From assembly GCF_009730915.1 (NCBI RefSeq), contig NC_052471.1, positions 29,484,185-29,548,184 on the forward strand: DNA of 64,000 bases, read 5' to 3'. Positions within the stretch are counted from its first letter, which is position 1. The number at the start of each line of letters is the position of its first letter. The translations under genes and the position numbers were made by a program. This DNA is from Dioscorea cayenensis subsp. rotundata (Eukaryota; Streptophyta; Magnoliopsida; Dioscoreales; Dioscoreaceae). Below the pieces are notes generated by a model. The model was not told where the DNA came from. It did no database searches and saw only the letters and a program-made list of their open reading frames with translations. Positions 1 through 12,531 of this stretch are shown here, one piece after another.

Positions 1-728
1 GGGCCGGCGGCCGGCGAAGTCGGCGGTTAGAGATCAAGGCCAAGTTGGGTAGTAGTCTCCATTAATCCAATAAACTGTCTCGCTGGAACCGGATAAGCAC
101 TGGAGATCAAACAAATCCGACGGTTTAATAGTTTCTCCATCAAGAGATCAACGGTTAGAAATGTTTGTCCTAGGATAGTTAAAATAATACGGAGGTGTGT
201 TTAATTCGAGGGAGCGCGTGTGTGACCATTGTACTAACCAAACATGGTACTCCTGTCGTGAGATCTTGACACGTGGCGGTGTTGAGTGGTGTCCGATGTG
301 GGGTTGTTAATTTACACGCTGATCTGACGGTTGGATGAGAGGGCAGTGCGTCGGATTGAGGGTTTGGGTGGCGTGGGAATGGGAAAAGATGGAGAGTGAG
401 AATAACAAACTTTCCAGAGTTTTCGATTTATCCGATATAAGATAAAGTTGTGGAAGTTTGGCCACTTGATGACGGGCCACGTTGGCTTTGGATGACGACA
501 TGAGAGGGTGGGGCCCACAATAAATATATATATATATAGAAAGTTTTTAGTTTTTGTAATATATATAATAATAATAATAATAAATTGGATAAAAAAAAGA
601 AAAATATAAATTAATGTTATTTAATAATAGACAGTGTGGGAGAGGGAGCACGGCTACAAATAATAATAAATATATATTTATTTATTATTTAAGGTTGTTC
701 ATAAATATAATATTATTATAGTTAATTA
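1..728. promoter_or_regulatory. Promoter-like DNA of a gene probably lying off the left edge
   Basis: No coding region is supported here. The first 30 bases are GC-rich and could be the leader of a gene beyond the left edge. A perfect G-box (CACGTG) lies at 270-275 within CACGTGGC, the ABRE form. Copies of the plant promoter motif ACGGTT occur near 119-124, 160-165 and 328-333. From about 520 the sequence becomes (TA)n and AT-rich spacer. Direction of the presumed gene is not visible. The open frames at 307-518 on the minus strand look like chance frames. Confidence 0.35.
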
Positions 729-1108
729 CTCCGGTCTTTGTTTACTCGTTTATTTTACTAGATTACGTGGTTGATAATTTAAAATTTATAAAATTACATT
801 AATTTTTCAAAATTATCCTTATTTAAAATATGATTTAAAAAAAATTATGTAGTTAATACTATTTTTTTTGTTTTTTTTATTCATTTAAAAAATTTATTAA
901 ACATTAAATATATTTTTTAAATTTATCTTTGCACTTTTATAACTTTTAATAAATCAAACTACATAGTTTATTAAATTATATTTTAAATAAAAATAATTTT
1001 GAAAATTTAATATAATTTTTTATAAATTTTAGATTATCGGCTAACTTTAACTAACTTTTGTAATCCATGTGAATTAATTAATATAGATAAATAAAAAAAG
1101 ACTAGGAG
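729..1108. mobile_element. Stowaway-like foldback MITE (about 380 bp)
   Basis: The ends are inverted: the left begins CTCCGGTCTTTGTTTA and the right ends AAAAAGACTAGGAG. The element is flanked by TA on both sides (727-728 and 1109-1110), as expected for Tc1/mariner Stowaway elements. The inner arms are also inverted copies: the left arm near 770-870 matches the reverse complement of about 955-1045, so the whole element folds back. There is no coding capacity. Divergence between the arms suggests an old insertion. Confidence 0.6.
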
Positions 1109-2304
1109 TATAATTTATTAAAAATTATAGAAATAAATTTAAAAAAATTAATATTTAATGCTTTACAAATTTTTTAAATAGAGGAGTAAAAAATCCAAAA
1201 AAAAACTTTTAAATGGAAAAAAAATAAAAATACCGGAGACACAGTATTTTTAAAAACTTACCCTAACTAATTTAGGTTTTTTTTTTAAATATTGCAAATA
1301 TATATACGAAAGTTATTTAACAAAATAAGTATTTTGGGGGAACTGTTCCGTTTTCTTTTTTTAAAAAATACAAAATGGGAGAGCATCTCCCTTTTTTATT
1401 TCTTTTTAAATAAAAAAATAGCAAAAAAAAATTTGTTACTGTTTTTTTTACCGTTTATTTTATTTTTTCTTTTATAATTCCCATTTCATACCATTATTTT
1501 TCTCCAGTATAGTAAACCAACATGAGTGAAATCTTTACCATCGTTAAAAATAAGAAGAAAAAGTAAGGGTGATTAAATTGAAAAAGGGCAAATAGTATGT
1601 AAGAGTAAAAATGGGCTACTAAGATTAATTTATATAAGGAGTTTGAATTTCAATTCTTTCCATTTATGATCACTGCAAGTTTAATAATCCTAATTACCGA
1701 CTAATGTAAGTTTGACCATTTTATTTTGTAGAAATTACTGACCGGTGCATGTTTGTCTATCCTACATTATACTAAGTACTGACCAGTGCAGATTTGACCA
1801 TCATACTTTGTACTAATTATTAATCGGTGCAAATTAAGCCATTCAACCGCTACATATTTAATCGCTCTACTTTGTAAAAATTATCGATTAATGTAGGTTG
1901 AACTGATATTTTTTCTAATATTTTCGGAATTTATATTTTTTTTATATAAAACATAAAAATAATATAAATGGAATTTTATTTTCTTATATAACTTTTAAAA
2001 AGGGTATAGTATAGGTTGAACCGACTAACTCCATAATAATTAAAAAGAAAAATTAAGATGAAAACGGGAATTTTTTTTCCCGTTTTCACTCAACTTGTGC
2101 ATTCCAATAAATAATCCATTCCATACATAATTTTGTAAATAATTATTTTTAACAATATTTTAAAAAAAAACACTAATTCAGGGGGTTAGATGCGAAAAAC
2201 ATTACCCGTAAATATCAAATAATAAATTTTGGAAGGACTTATTTAGAAAATTATAGATTTTTTTTTTTTAGTTCGAAATAAGAAAGCAAGCTTTGGTTGT
2301 CACT
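1109..2304. other. AT-rich spacer with decayed short tandem repeat
   Basis: No gene is supported. Between about 1694 and 1900 a degenerate unit of about 45-60 bp recurs around the pattern RRTYGGTGCAnRTTTGNCC, at about 1740, 1783 and 1824. The rest is A/T runs. The last 100 bases are the leader of the HAD gene. Confidence 0.4.
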
Positions 2305-5300
2305 ATGCTTCATCCTTTGCTCCGACGCTTACCCTCCATCACTCATCCACTCTCCACCGCCTCCGTTCATCGCCGGCGCTGCGCCGCCATGGCGGAATCT
2401 CCGGCGAGATACCTCACCGTCGCTGCCACCCCGAAGGCCTCCTTGAAGGGTGTGGTCTTCGACATGGATGGCACCTTGACGGTGCCGGTCATCGACTTCC
2501 CGGCCATGTACCGCACCGTGCTCGGAGAGGACACCTACGCCTCCCTCCGCTCCGCCAGTCCCTCCGGCGGCATCGACATCCTTCATCACATCGAGACCTG
2601 GGCTCCTGCTGAGCAGCAGCGTGCATACGAGATTATCGCCCATTTCGAGCAACAAGGCCTCGATCGCCTCCAAATCATGCCCGGTTTTCCCTAATCTCAA
2701 GCTATTTCGATTTAGATCTGAAACTATTTTGGATTTCAAATCTCATTGTTCCCTCTCTGAAGGTGCTTTGGAGCTTTGTAGATTTCTGGATTCAAAGAAG
2801 ATTAGGTAAACACTGTTTTTTTTTTTCTGCAATTTTAAACCATTCCAAATCAGTACTGCGCTTTTTTTTTTAATCATTTTGCATGATTTTTATGGGGTTT
2901 TTTTTTTTCAAGTGTATTGCTGTCTCTGATCATAGTTCTTAATATCTATTTCATCGGCGATTTAATTTTTTTTTTCTGCAATTTTTAAACCATTCTAAAT
3001 CAGTACTGCATGTTTTTTTGGGATCATTTTGCATGATTTTTGTGGGTATTTTCAAGTGCATTGCTATCTCTGATCATAGTTCATTTACTTTTTCCTTGCA
3101 TTTGTAAACCATTCTCAATTATAAATGATCCTGTGTGGAATTCATCATATAAATGTTGTTAAGATGATGTGATTATTTATTGGGAGTTTTTTCAATTGTT
3201 TTGTTTCATTTTTGTTTGTTTTCTTTCCTACATTGCTATCTCTGATTGTAGTTCATTTAATTTTTTCTTGCATTCTAAACCATTCTAAATAATTAATGAT
3301 CCTGTGTGGAATTCATCATATAAATGTTGTTAAGATGATGTGATTGTTTATTGGGAGTTTTTTCAATTGTTTTGGTTCATTTTTGTTAGTTTTCTTTACT
3401 GCATTGCTATCTCTGATCATAGTTCATTTAATTTTTTCTTGCATTCTAAACCATTCTCAATTATTTATGATCCTGTGTGGAATTCATCAGATAAATGTTG
3501 TTAAGATGATGTGATTGTTTATTGGAAGTTTTTTCAATTGTTTTGGTTCATTTTTATTGGTTTTCTTTCCTGCATTGCTATCTCTGATCATAGTTCATTT
3601 AATTTTTTCTTGCATTTGTAAACCATTCTCAATTATAAATGATCTTGTGTGGAATTCATCATATAAATGTTGTTAAGATGATGTGATTATTTATTGGGAG
3701 TTTTTTCAATTGTTTTGGTTCATTTTTGTTAGTTTTCTTTACTGCATTGCTATCTCTGATCATAGTTCATTTAATTTTTTCTTGCATTCTAAACCATTCT
3801 CAATTATTTATGATCCTGTGTGGAATTCATCAGATAAATGTTGTTAAGATGATGTGATTGTTTATTGGAAGTTTTTTCAATTGTTTTGGTTCATTTTTGT
3901 TGGTTTTCTTTCCTGCATTGCTATCTCTGATTGTAGATCATTTAATTTTTTCTTGCATTCTAAACCATTCTCAATTATCAATGATCCTGTGTGGAATTCA
4001 TCGTATAAATGTTGTTAAGATGATGTGATTGTTTATTGGGAGTTTTTTCAATTGTTTTGGTTCATTTTTGTTAGTTTTCTTTCCTGCATTGCTATCTCTG
4101 ATTGTAGATCATTTAATTTTTTCTTGCATTCTAAACCATTCTCAATTATCAATGATCCTGTGTGGAATTCATCGTATAAATGTTGTTAAGATGATGTGAT
4201 TGTTTATTGGGAGTTTTTTTCAATTGTTTTGGTTCATTTTTGTTGGTTTTCTTTCCTGCATTGCTATCTCTGATCATAGTTTCTATAGGAGGGGCTTGAT
4301 TACTCGCAATGTCGATGCTGCTGTCGATCTATTTCATCAACGATTTGGGGTTAGTTCTTCTTCTTTATATCTCTTGTGATCGAGCACTTGATCCTTTTCT
4401 ACATTTAATCATTTAGTATTCTCTATTGTGCTTGTTAATTCTAGTTTAAAATCTTGTACTCTATCTGTGATTTAGTTCTATGATTAAATTTCATATTCAT
4501 ATTGTCATCCACTCACACAAGAGTCTATGAGACAAGTTCTCGCCAAGTGAACCTAGAGTTCGACATGTATTTGGTTTGTCCATGTTCTCAAAAATAAAGA
4601 AGTGTATGTATGTACAATAATCATCATGTTGCAATTATAATTTGGTTAAGTGTATTCAATCAAATGATATTCAGGGTATGAACTGCTGTGAGGGAGATAA
4701 AGACGTCTCATAATGTATAATTGTCTGGTTTATAGCAATAGGAGCAATGAGATAAGGATTTGCTTGCATCTGTTGCACAAACAAATGGCCCATAAGATAT
4801 TTAAAGCTGATTAACAACATTCAGAGTACTTTGCAATCGTTGTTTCTTGTGAGGGTTTTTGAGAAGTCTCAGTGTTTGCAACTGTTCATATTCGAATTAT
4901 TCATCGTGTGCATAGTTCTGGTCCACACACTATTGAAATCTAGGACTTTCACTTTGTCATACAATTTCAATCAGCAATTATTTGATTTAACCAAAGGTTG
5001 GTGCTCTTTGCTAAAGGCTGCATGTGACTGTTTATAAATTCTCAGACATGTGAATAACTCTTCTTGTCTAGTCTGACCTAACATTCTTTATTGAATCAAA
5101 ACATGTGAAAAATTTGTGGTAGGATTTGTGTGGTCCATCTCTTTCACAGATGAATTCACAGCACATGTGCAAAAATGAAAAATAGAATTAAATACTTTGG
5201 TTCTGAGATTCTCTCTAACATGATTGATTATACCTGTCACGCCCTCGAAACATTTTGTTCATCAATTTCATTATTTTTATTCCTTTATCAAGTATGAGAA

Positions 5301-5948
5301 AGTGCTCCTAGTTACCCTTGTGTTTTTTTCCTGCAACTTCATGGATCAGGTTTACCTTAAACATTATGCATTTCTGCCTGTCATTGCAGATAATGTTTGC
5401 CCCAGCATTAAGTAGGGAATTTCGTCCTTACAAGCCAGACCCCGCGCCATTGCTGCATATATGTTCAACTTGGGGTGTATCCCCGAATGAGGTTATGATG
5501 ATAGGCGATAGCCTGCGAGATGATGTGAGTTGATTCTATGCTATCGTATGCCTCGTCGTCCCAATTTATCAGTGGATTCATTTCTTAATCACCTAACTTT
5601 CACAACATTTATAAACAATTGTGCAATTATTTTTAACCATTCAAAAGCAGCAGACTGCAAACTAGACACTGTTGTAACCGAAGACATGTTCAGTTGATTC
5701 GTCTACAATCGCACATTTCTAACCTTCCAACTGTTTGACTTATGGAAATGTCGATTTTGTTTAAACAGGTTGTGTGTGGGAGAAGAGCCGGTGCCTTCAC
5801 ATGCTTGCTGGATGAAACAGGTAGGTATGAGTCCCCGGACTGTTACACCGATGAACAAAAACCCGATTTTAAGGTGTCCTCGCTTGAGGAAGTTCATCCT
5901 CTCTTGGAAGACTATTTCAATTTGGTCCCGGCTTCACAAACTGCTTAG
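2305..5948 (+). CDS. HAD-superfamily hydrolase (plant At2g33255-like), 5 exons, about 265 aa
   Basis: Exons are 2305-2683, 2763-2805, 4289-4349, 5390-5524 and 5769-5948. All junctions are GT-AG and the coding total is 798 nt. Residues 1 to about 45 are Arg/Ser/Ala-rich and look like an organellar transit peptide; an internal Met at about 29 could give a shorter form. HAD motif I is FDMDGT with nucleophile Asp53 and acid/base Asp55. The final acidic motif is GDSLRDD in exon 4. Family members are small-molecule phosphatases; the substrate is not visible. Exon 5 carries a conserved GAFTCLLDETGRY segment. Intron 2 is unusually long because it is filled by a 171-bp tandem array. The gene converges on GatB. 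Confidence in the family is high. Confidence 0.93.
2826..4282. repeat. 171-bp tandem array filling intron 2 of the HAD gene
   Basis: The marker CATTGCTATCTCTGAT recurs at about 3059, 3231, 3402, 3573, 3745, 3916, 4087 and 4259, giving a period of 171-172 bp. Two shorter diverged units (about 146 bp) precede them at 2826 and 2972. Copies at 3401 and 3744 share private variants (CAGATAAATG), those at 3915 and 4086 share others (CGTATAAATG), and those at 3058 and 3572 a third set, which suggests two-unit block duplication. The last copy ends about 6 nt before the splice acceptor at 4288. Confidence 0.9.
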
Positions 5949-7353
5949 TAAGGAAATCAATGTCCTTATCGACATGCATCACCAGCTTATTGATGTAATT
6001 GATCATTTGCTAGCTATTTCTCATTCATAGCATCAAAGATTCAAAGCCAAGAGAATTTGGCCATGAAAACTGACATTGTTCTTCTTTGTATTCATGTCAA
6101 TAGAGAAGATCCCACTGGTTGTACTACGAGTAACATCGACATTAGCAATGTATTGAGGATGCCGTTGGAATTATGACAACAGCGCCCAGCCGTATGTATC
6201 TTTTGCTTTTGGATTTATGATTCGTATTTGATTTTCCCCATTTTCACTAGGGTTTATCATGTGAGTTGCCTCACAAAAGTAACTCTTTCGCAAGAATTTC
6301 TAAAATCACTGATGACCAAATCGTCTATTAATATTTGAGCTCTCATTAAAATTTTTCACAAGTAGTAAGAATTCAAATCACAAGTGAGAATATATTTCTG
6401 AGTGTAAATAGTGATTATGTATGAATAATTCTAGCGCTTCACATATGCGTTATTTCTGCTCTCATTTACTCCATTAAAACTTATGTACACTAATGCCTTT
6501 TTGGCCTTGTTTGGGTTGGCTTCTCAAAAAAGCACTTTTTTAAAGTTTAATAGAAGTGCTTCTGGAAAAAGTGCTTTTCCAGAGTAAGTTAAGCGCTTTT
6601 TTATATTTTGTGTTTGTATTAGCTTTTCTGTAAAAGCAGAAGCTGTAAAAATAAGCTAAAAAACAGCTTTTTTCAGAAGCTGCTCATCACTAGCTTCTGA
6701 AAAAAGCTGTTTTTCAGTTTTTTTTACAGCTTCTGCTTTTGCAGAAAAGCCAATACAAACAATTTTTTTTGAACCCAGAAGTGCTTAACTTATAAAAAAG
6801 CACTTCTGGGTTTTCCAAAAGCTCATCCAAACAAGCCCTTTAGCAGTCTAACCACTCATTTTGGCAAAAAATAAATTAATAATTAAATAAAAAATAAGAA
6901 TAAAAAGCTCCTTTTTTATTGTGAGACTTGACTTTTAGGGTCTTTCTCTATGAATGAATTGTGAAAGGCATGTTTTGCCTTTAATCTCATGAGACCTGTC
7001 GATAACATTCCCCTTTTGACCTTTTGATTAAAACTCAGAAAATAAATTGACAAAAGAAGAATTATCTGGCAAGTAAAAATATTTAAGGGCTAATGAGTAA
7101 TTTATTCTCAAATGACATAGAACTCAATATAAACACCATTCACCATAGTGGCACTAGTAACTATCATTTCAAAAGGTTTATTTCTGTTACATTATAAGAA
7201 GAATAAACCATCAATGGAAAATAGCGTCTTGATTACATTTTGTGCATAAAAATGGATAGTTAGTTAATCTATTTCTATAAATTATACAAAGTACAAGAGA
7301 TTGGTTCACCAAATAAAATTAGAAAAGGTTTGCATCAAGAGATCTGGAGTTCA
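5949..7353. other. Convergent intergenic region between HAD and GatB
   Basis: This holds the 3' untranslated regions of the two convergent genes and, in the middle, a Tourist-like MITE (listed separately). I see no additional gene. The remainder is AT-rich with no recognisable repeat. Confidence 0.6.
6503..6838. mobile_element. Tourist-like (PIF/Harbinger) foldback MITE, copy 1
   Basis: The element begins GGCCTTGTTTGGGTTGGCTT and ends CATCCAAACAAGCCC, which are inverted matches. It is flanked by TTT on both sides, a near match to the TTA/TAA target of PIF/Harbinger. The interior is two long arms rich in AAGCACTTCT and CAGCTTCTGC that pair with each other. Copies 2 (16511-16844) and 3 (47191-47520) have clean TTA and TAA target duplications. 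No coding sequence is present. Confidence 0.8.
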
Positions 7354-10300
7354 TTAGTTTTCGGCATTCAATTTTTCTATAAGGATTTTGTTCAGAAGCA
7401 TTGGGTTTGCTTTTCCCTTTGATTCTTTCATTACCTGAACATACTTAAGATGAGGAAACATGAGTAAATGAAATAATTATAACTAGAGATGCAGAGTTGA
7501 CATGAAGTTTCGGTGATTTACTGACCTGACCGGCGAAGAACCCTTGTAACTTTGTTTTACCTCCGTGGTACTGCTGAAGTTGCTTGGGGTTTGCCGTAAT
7601 AACTTTATCAACCAGCGCTTCGATTGCGGCTGGATCAACAATCTGTGGGTTCAAATTTGGAACAAAATTCACACATCAATTCTTCATACAAATATTGATG
7701 TATTAATCATGTACCATGTCCACAAGCAAACAATAAACAAACAAGACTGATTGTTGAGGAATGTGATAAACATATGTAGGTGTTACCCTTATATCATAGG
7801 ACTGCTGAAATTTTTAGGAATCTACATCATATATGAGGAGCTTCAAGGGAACTGTTTCACTATTAATGGCCATGCACAAATAGGATCAAGTTGATTAGTA
7901 ACATGGTATGGAACTGTTAGGTCAAACTTAAACCATTTCCTTCGAAATGAAATTAAATCCTTGCTTGGGATCAACCACAAAAACATCACTTCATGCTCAT
8001 ATGGTGCACAATTCATTTACAAGCAACAAGCAAAGAGTAATGTTCTCGAAAAGATAAAGTGCTTAAACAGAAAGGAAGAAGAACTTGCCTGAATTAAATC
8101 CTTTTCTTCTATCACTGCCTTGACGGTTCCCCCTTTTGTTATTAGCTCCACAAGAATCTGTAGACATTAAAATTAAGGGTATGAGTTCTGCGTGAAGAGG
8201 TCCAAGGACTAATAAAAATTAACTTGATGATGTTTAAATTTAATTTGGTAACTACATGTACTTAATTCTTATTCTGTAGAGTCAGCCAAAATACAGCAAA
8301 ACAAGACGGGTGGTACATCTATACACTTAATTCTTGCCATTGTGCTTTCCTTTTTGTCCTACATTATGAAATGTGTTCTTCATTCTTGAAGAAATATAGA
8401 AAAGAAACGATTGCTTAAAATCTGTTGACGAAGCTAGGCGGTCTAATGTACCTATGAACTAATAAATATAGGAAGAGAGAAATTTTTTCATGGCTGAGAC
8501 ATCACCTCCTTTCCAATTTTCCCACTAATTGTTCCATTTTTTATGGAAGCAATCAGCTCGGCAAGCTCTTGGGGTGATAGTTTGATGTCATTTATTGACA
8601 GCCGCTCGTTTTTCAGATAAGCTGCAATATCACCCATAATCCAATTGGCAGCCAACTTGGCATCAGCCCCCTTTTTAATGGTATCATCAAAGAAATCAGC
8701 TACCTGAAAAATTCATTAAAAACTTGAAGCTTCTTGATTATTATTGTGATGATACTTGAGTTATTGAATGAAAAGATGAGGCAATTCCCAAGTTACACTT
8801 ACATAATTATCATTTGCGAGAAATAATACATCTTGCATACTGAGGCCCATATTCTCATAGCGTCTGCGCTTTGCTTCTGGAAGTTCAGGTAAAGATTTGC
8901 GAATCTGGTCAATATACTCTTCTGAGAGAACCACTTCAGGAAGGTCAGGTTCCGGAAAGTATCTATAATCAGCAAGCCCTTCCTTCTTTCGCATTGTAAC
9001 TGTTTTCTATATGATGAATACATTAATAAATGAAATCAAAAAATTTGAAGCAACATTACAAAAAAAGGAATGAGGAAAGAAAATTTTCTATTTAAACATG
9101 AAAAAAGAATGATGATTTTAACCTGAGCTCCTTCTTCCCAAAGACGTGTTTCTTGTACGATTTGATCACTCTGACCTTGACTATGGAGAAGCACCTGCCT
9201 AGAGATCTCAAAGTCTATAGCTCTGCTCATTGCAGAAAATGAATTCATATTCTTAATCTCTACCTGCCATGAGATTAAAAGGAATGGCCATTATGATATC
9301 CAATGTTCAACATAGTATCAGTTGAACATGTTTAGTTAACTCCAATTCAATTGCATGCATCAACTATGAATTCTATAAAACAACATATTTAAACACACCA
9401 CCATGGTATATACTCACTATACATAACTACATATAAAACAACACATTCAATAGAATCTATCAAGGTCCATTAAATCATGGGTGCAACTTTAATATCAAGA
9501 TTGTTTCAATGACTTCCTAACTCCAGAGATTAAAACAATAAACATGCTGGTTCTATGGTATTTAAAATAACATTGGTAATATATATTACTACAACACATA
9601 ACTACACATTAAATAGGATCTAACAAGAGTCATTTTTCAAAGCAGAGACAAAGATTGCAAATTTGTTATCAAGATTGTTTCAATAACCTCCCAACTCCCA
9701 ATTTTTTTGACAGTAAACACATCCCAGTGCTCTAGTTTAAAACATAACACTATTCCATACCCTCACGGAAGTGACAAAGATTGCAACTTTATTATCAAAG
9801 ATTGTTTCAACAACTTCCCAATTTTCCAATTCTCTGATGATAACCATGCTAGGAACTCTATTACTAAACACAAGAACAAGGAATACACTCATAAGAAGAA
9901 ATGCAAACATGTGCTCTAGTTTAAAACATAACACTATTCCATACCCTCATGGAAGTGACAAAGATTGCAACTTTATTATCAAAGATTGTTTCAACAACTT
10001 CCCAATTTTCCAATTCTCTGATGATAACCATGCTAGGAACTCTATTACTAAACACAAGAACAAGGAATACACTCATAAGAAGAAAAGCAAACACGTGCTC
10101 TAGTTTAAAACATAACACTATTCCATACCCTCATGGAAGTGACAAAGATTGCAACTTTATTATCAAAGATTGTTTCAACAACTTCCCAATTTCCCAATTC
10201 TCCGACGATAAACATGCTAGGCACTCTATTACTAAACACAAGAACAGGGCATACACTCATAAGAAGAAATGCAAACATGTGCTCTAGTTTAAAACATAAC

Positions 10301-11383
10301 ACTATTCCATACCATCATGGAAGTGACAAAGATTGCAACTTTATTATCTAAGATTGTTTCAACAACTTCCCAATTTCTCAATTGTCCGACGATAAACAAG
10401 CTAGCAACTCTATTACTAAACACAAGAACAGAGTATACACTCATAAGCAAAAACACAAACATGTTTACCTTTGTGCCAAACTCAACCTGCCCAACAGGCC
10501 GAATAGAGACATTCACGTCGCACCGAAGAGAACCCTCCTGCATATTCCCATTGCTAACACTCAAATACCTGACCATCCTCTGAATCTCCGCCGCATACTC
10601 CGCAGCCTCAATCCCAGTCCTCATATCAGGCTCAGAGACAATCTCCAACAATGGCACACCAGCTCTATTCAAATCCACCTAAACATCACCAAAACACCAA
10701 CATCAACACAAAACCAAATCAAAACCCAAAGAGGCAAAACATCAAACAACTTGCGAGCAACTCCCAGAATCCGAATGCATGAGCTTTCCAGCATCCTCTT
10801 CCATATGAACCCTAGTTATCCCAAACCTCCGATGCCCACCGCCAAACTCCACAGGAAGATCAACATCAACGAAGCCTCTACTCGCAATGGGAACATCGAA
10901 CTGCGAGATCTGGTACCCTTTGGGAAGGTCCGGATAGAAGTACTGTTTCCGATCGAACTTGGAACTCATGGAAATGCTGCAATTCAAAGCAAGACCAAGC
11001 CTGACGGCGAATTCCACGACTTTTGAGTTGAGAACCGGGAGGGTTCCAGGGAGACCCATGCAAACAGGGCAAATGGTGGTGTTGGGTTGAGCGCCATAGG
11101 AGTAAGGGCAAGAGCAGAAGGCCTTGGTGATGGTGGAGAGCTGGACATGCGTCTCGATGCCAATGACGGCCTCAAAGCCATGAAGACCAGGGTCGGCGAC
11201 CTTCTTGTTGGAAGGATAGATGGATTTCTCTTTGGGCATTGCTGGTGGGGATTGGACGGTGAGAATACGGTCGGATGAGGAAGCGAAGAGGAGGAGAGGA
11301 GAAGCTCTAATGGCGGTAAGGGATGGATGATGGAGGAACGACGAAGGGGTTGCTCGAAACCCTAGAAAGCGGAGAGACGCCAT
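7354..11383 (-). CDS. GATB: Glutamyl-tRNA(Gln) amidotransferase subunit B, organellar, 8 exons, about 550 aa
   Basis: Exons in reading order are 11383-10751, 10678-10469, 9263-9123, 9006-8803, 8703-8506, 8157-8089, 7642-7526 and 7434-7354, totalling 1653 nt. GatB is the subunit of the GatCAB complex that activates Glu-tRNA(Gln) so it can be amidated to Gln-tRNA(Gln) in chloroplasts and mitochondria. Residues 1 to about 60 are an Arg/Ser-rich transit peptide. Signature segments include [52 protein letters not shown] and the C-terminal [16 protein letters not shown]. Intron 6 has a GC donor (CAG/GCAAGT at 8089-8088). Intron 2 carries a 184-bp tandem array that stops at the exon 2 donor. Start chosen at the first Met, which gives the plastid leader. 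Confidence 0.96.
9483..10466. repeat. 184-bp tandem array in GatB intron 2
   Basis: The word CTCTAGTTTAAAACATAACA recurs at 9730, 9914, 10098 and 10282, an exact 184-bp period. The four near-identical units span 9731-10466 (736 bp = 4.0 units). Two older, diverged units lie to the left, marked by the GCAA..TTATCAAGATTGTTTCAA word at about 9483 and 9656. The array ends at 10466, two bases from the exon 2 donor (minus strand, exon ends 10469). Unit length is not a multiple of three, so the reading frames seen across it shift between units and are not genes. Confidence 0.93.
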
Positions 11384-12404
11384 TGCTCACCTTCGAGCAA
11401 AGCGAAGCAGCAAAACGGCGGCCTTATCTCTGGTTTTGATCTTTTTTTTTTTTTCATTTACACCCCTGGTAATTTTCATAATACTTTTTTTTCATTTACA
11501 ACCCTTAAAGTTTTGTTAATAAAGAAGTACATCATCCTTAAGTTTACGCCAGCCTGTTTCTTTTTGCATATTCACCCTGTAAATAGTTTAAATTACATTT
11601 AGTATTATTTATTGAAAAAAAACATATTTTCTTTTAGTGTTGAATATTTTTTTTTAATATATCATTACTTTTTAATTTTTAATTTTTTATTTAATTTTTT
11701 TTTTTTTTGTATGAAATGTTTATTTAGCATTTGTTTTTCTCACTAGTTTACTAGGACAGTGAAATACTGACAGCTTTATAAATAAGTAGATTTTGGTAAT
11801 ATATATATATATTTTTTCCAAAATAGGAATACGGAAAATAAAAGTATAAAAGTGAGATTTAAATATATAAATATGATTTTAGTAAATTGTTATTATAAAA
11901 AATTATTCGCCCACTTGTCACTCTGTGGATCAAGTCTCCAAAATCTTAGGTTGAATATGTGGTTGGAGACGGGTATGCCATTTGTATTGTAAAAAAACCC
12001 TAACTTTAGCATTTTTTAAATCATAGCCATTCCATGAATATTTTTTTTAATGCGTTTAAAAACAAAAAAAAAATGCATCTAAACTTGAATAATATTATTC
12101 AATTAGGATTAAATTTTCATTATAATGTGCATGTGTGTGTGCGTGTGTGAATAGTGAATACACACATGCATACAATGAGTTACAAAATCCAAAATTGATT
12201 GAACCTAACCAGATTCATCATCAAAAAAATAAAATAAAATAAAATAAACAGCAAGCACCATACCAACATCAAGGACCAATTCAAAAATAAATAAATAAAT
12301 AAATAATAAAAAAGAGTTGAAAGTTTCCTCCTATTTATCATGACAAAAAATGTAAAAAAAAAAAAAAAGCTAATAACAAGGCCAAAGATTCGTTCAACTG
12401 TTGC
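11384..12404. other. Divergent intergenic region between GatB and the LEA-type gene
   Basis: The part next to GatB is its leader. The rest is AT-rich spacer with A/T homopolymers, a short (TG)n run at about 12128-12147 and (AAATA)/(AAAT)n runs at about 12225-12310. No gene is supported; the frame at 12180-12407 on the minus strand is low-complexity. Confidence 0.5.
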
Positions 12405-12445
12405 CACGTGTCAACTCTCACCACCCCTTTCAATCTCTATATAAA
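12405..12445 (+). promoter_or_regulatory. G-box/ABRE and TATA box of the LEA-type gene
   Basis: A GCCACGTGTC element with a perfect G-box (12405-12410) sits 28 bp upstream of TATATAAA (12438-12445). A start of transcription near 12470 would leave about 60 nt of leader before the ATG at 12532. G-box/ABRE cores close to a TATA box are the known arrangement for bZIP-driven, abscisic-acid-induced genes, which fits the LEA-type product. Expression itself is inferred. Confidence 0.7.
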
Positions 12446-12531
12446 GCTTCTCCAACCTTCATTGATCTGAGCAACGAGAACAGTGACCAAATAAAAGAGC
12501 TAATTTTATTATCTAAACTCTTTGAGGCATT

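Noticed and set aside
2290-2304. Start of the HAD protein at 2293
   Set aside because: That codon is TTG, not ATG. The first ATG in frame is at 2305 and gives a typical transit-peptide start.
9737-10302. Repeated near-identical 65-112 aa open frames on both strands in the GatB intron
   Set aside because: They are translations of the 184-bp tandem units. The unit is not a multiple of three, the frames are stacked copies of each other, and they lie within an intron with firm flanking exons.
10382-11026. 214-codon plus-strand frame opposite GatB exons 1-2
   Set aside because: It lies antisense to well-conserved GatB coding sequence and crosses its intron; composition is that of a shadow frame.
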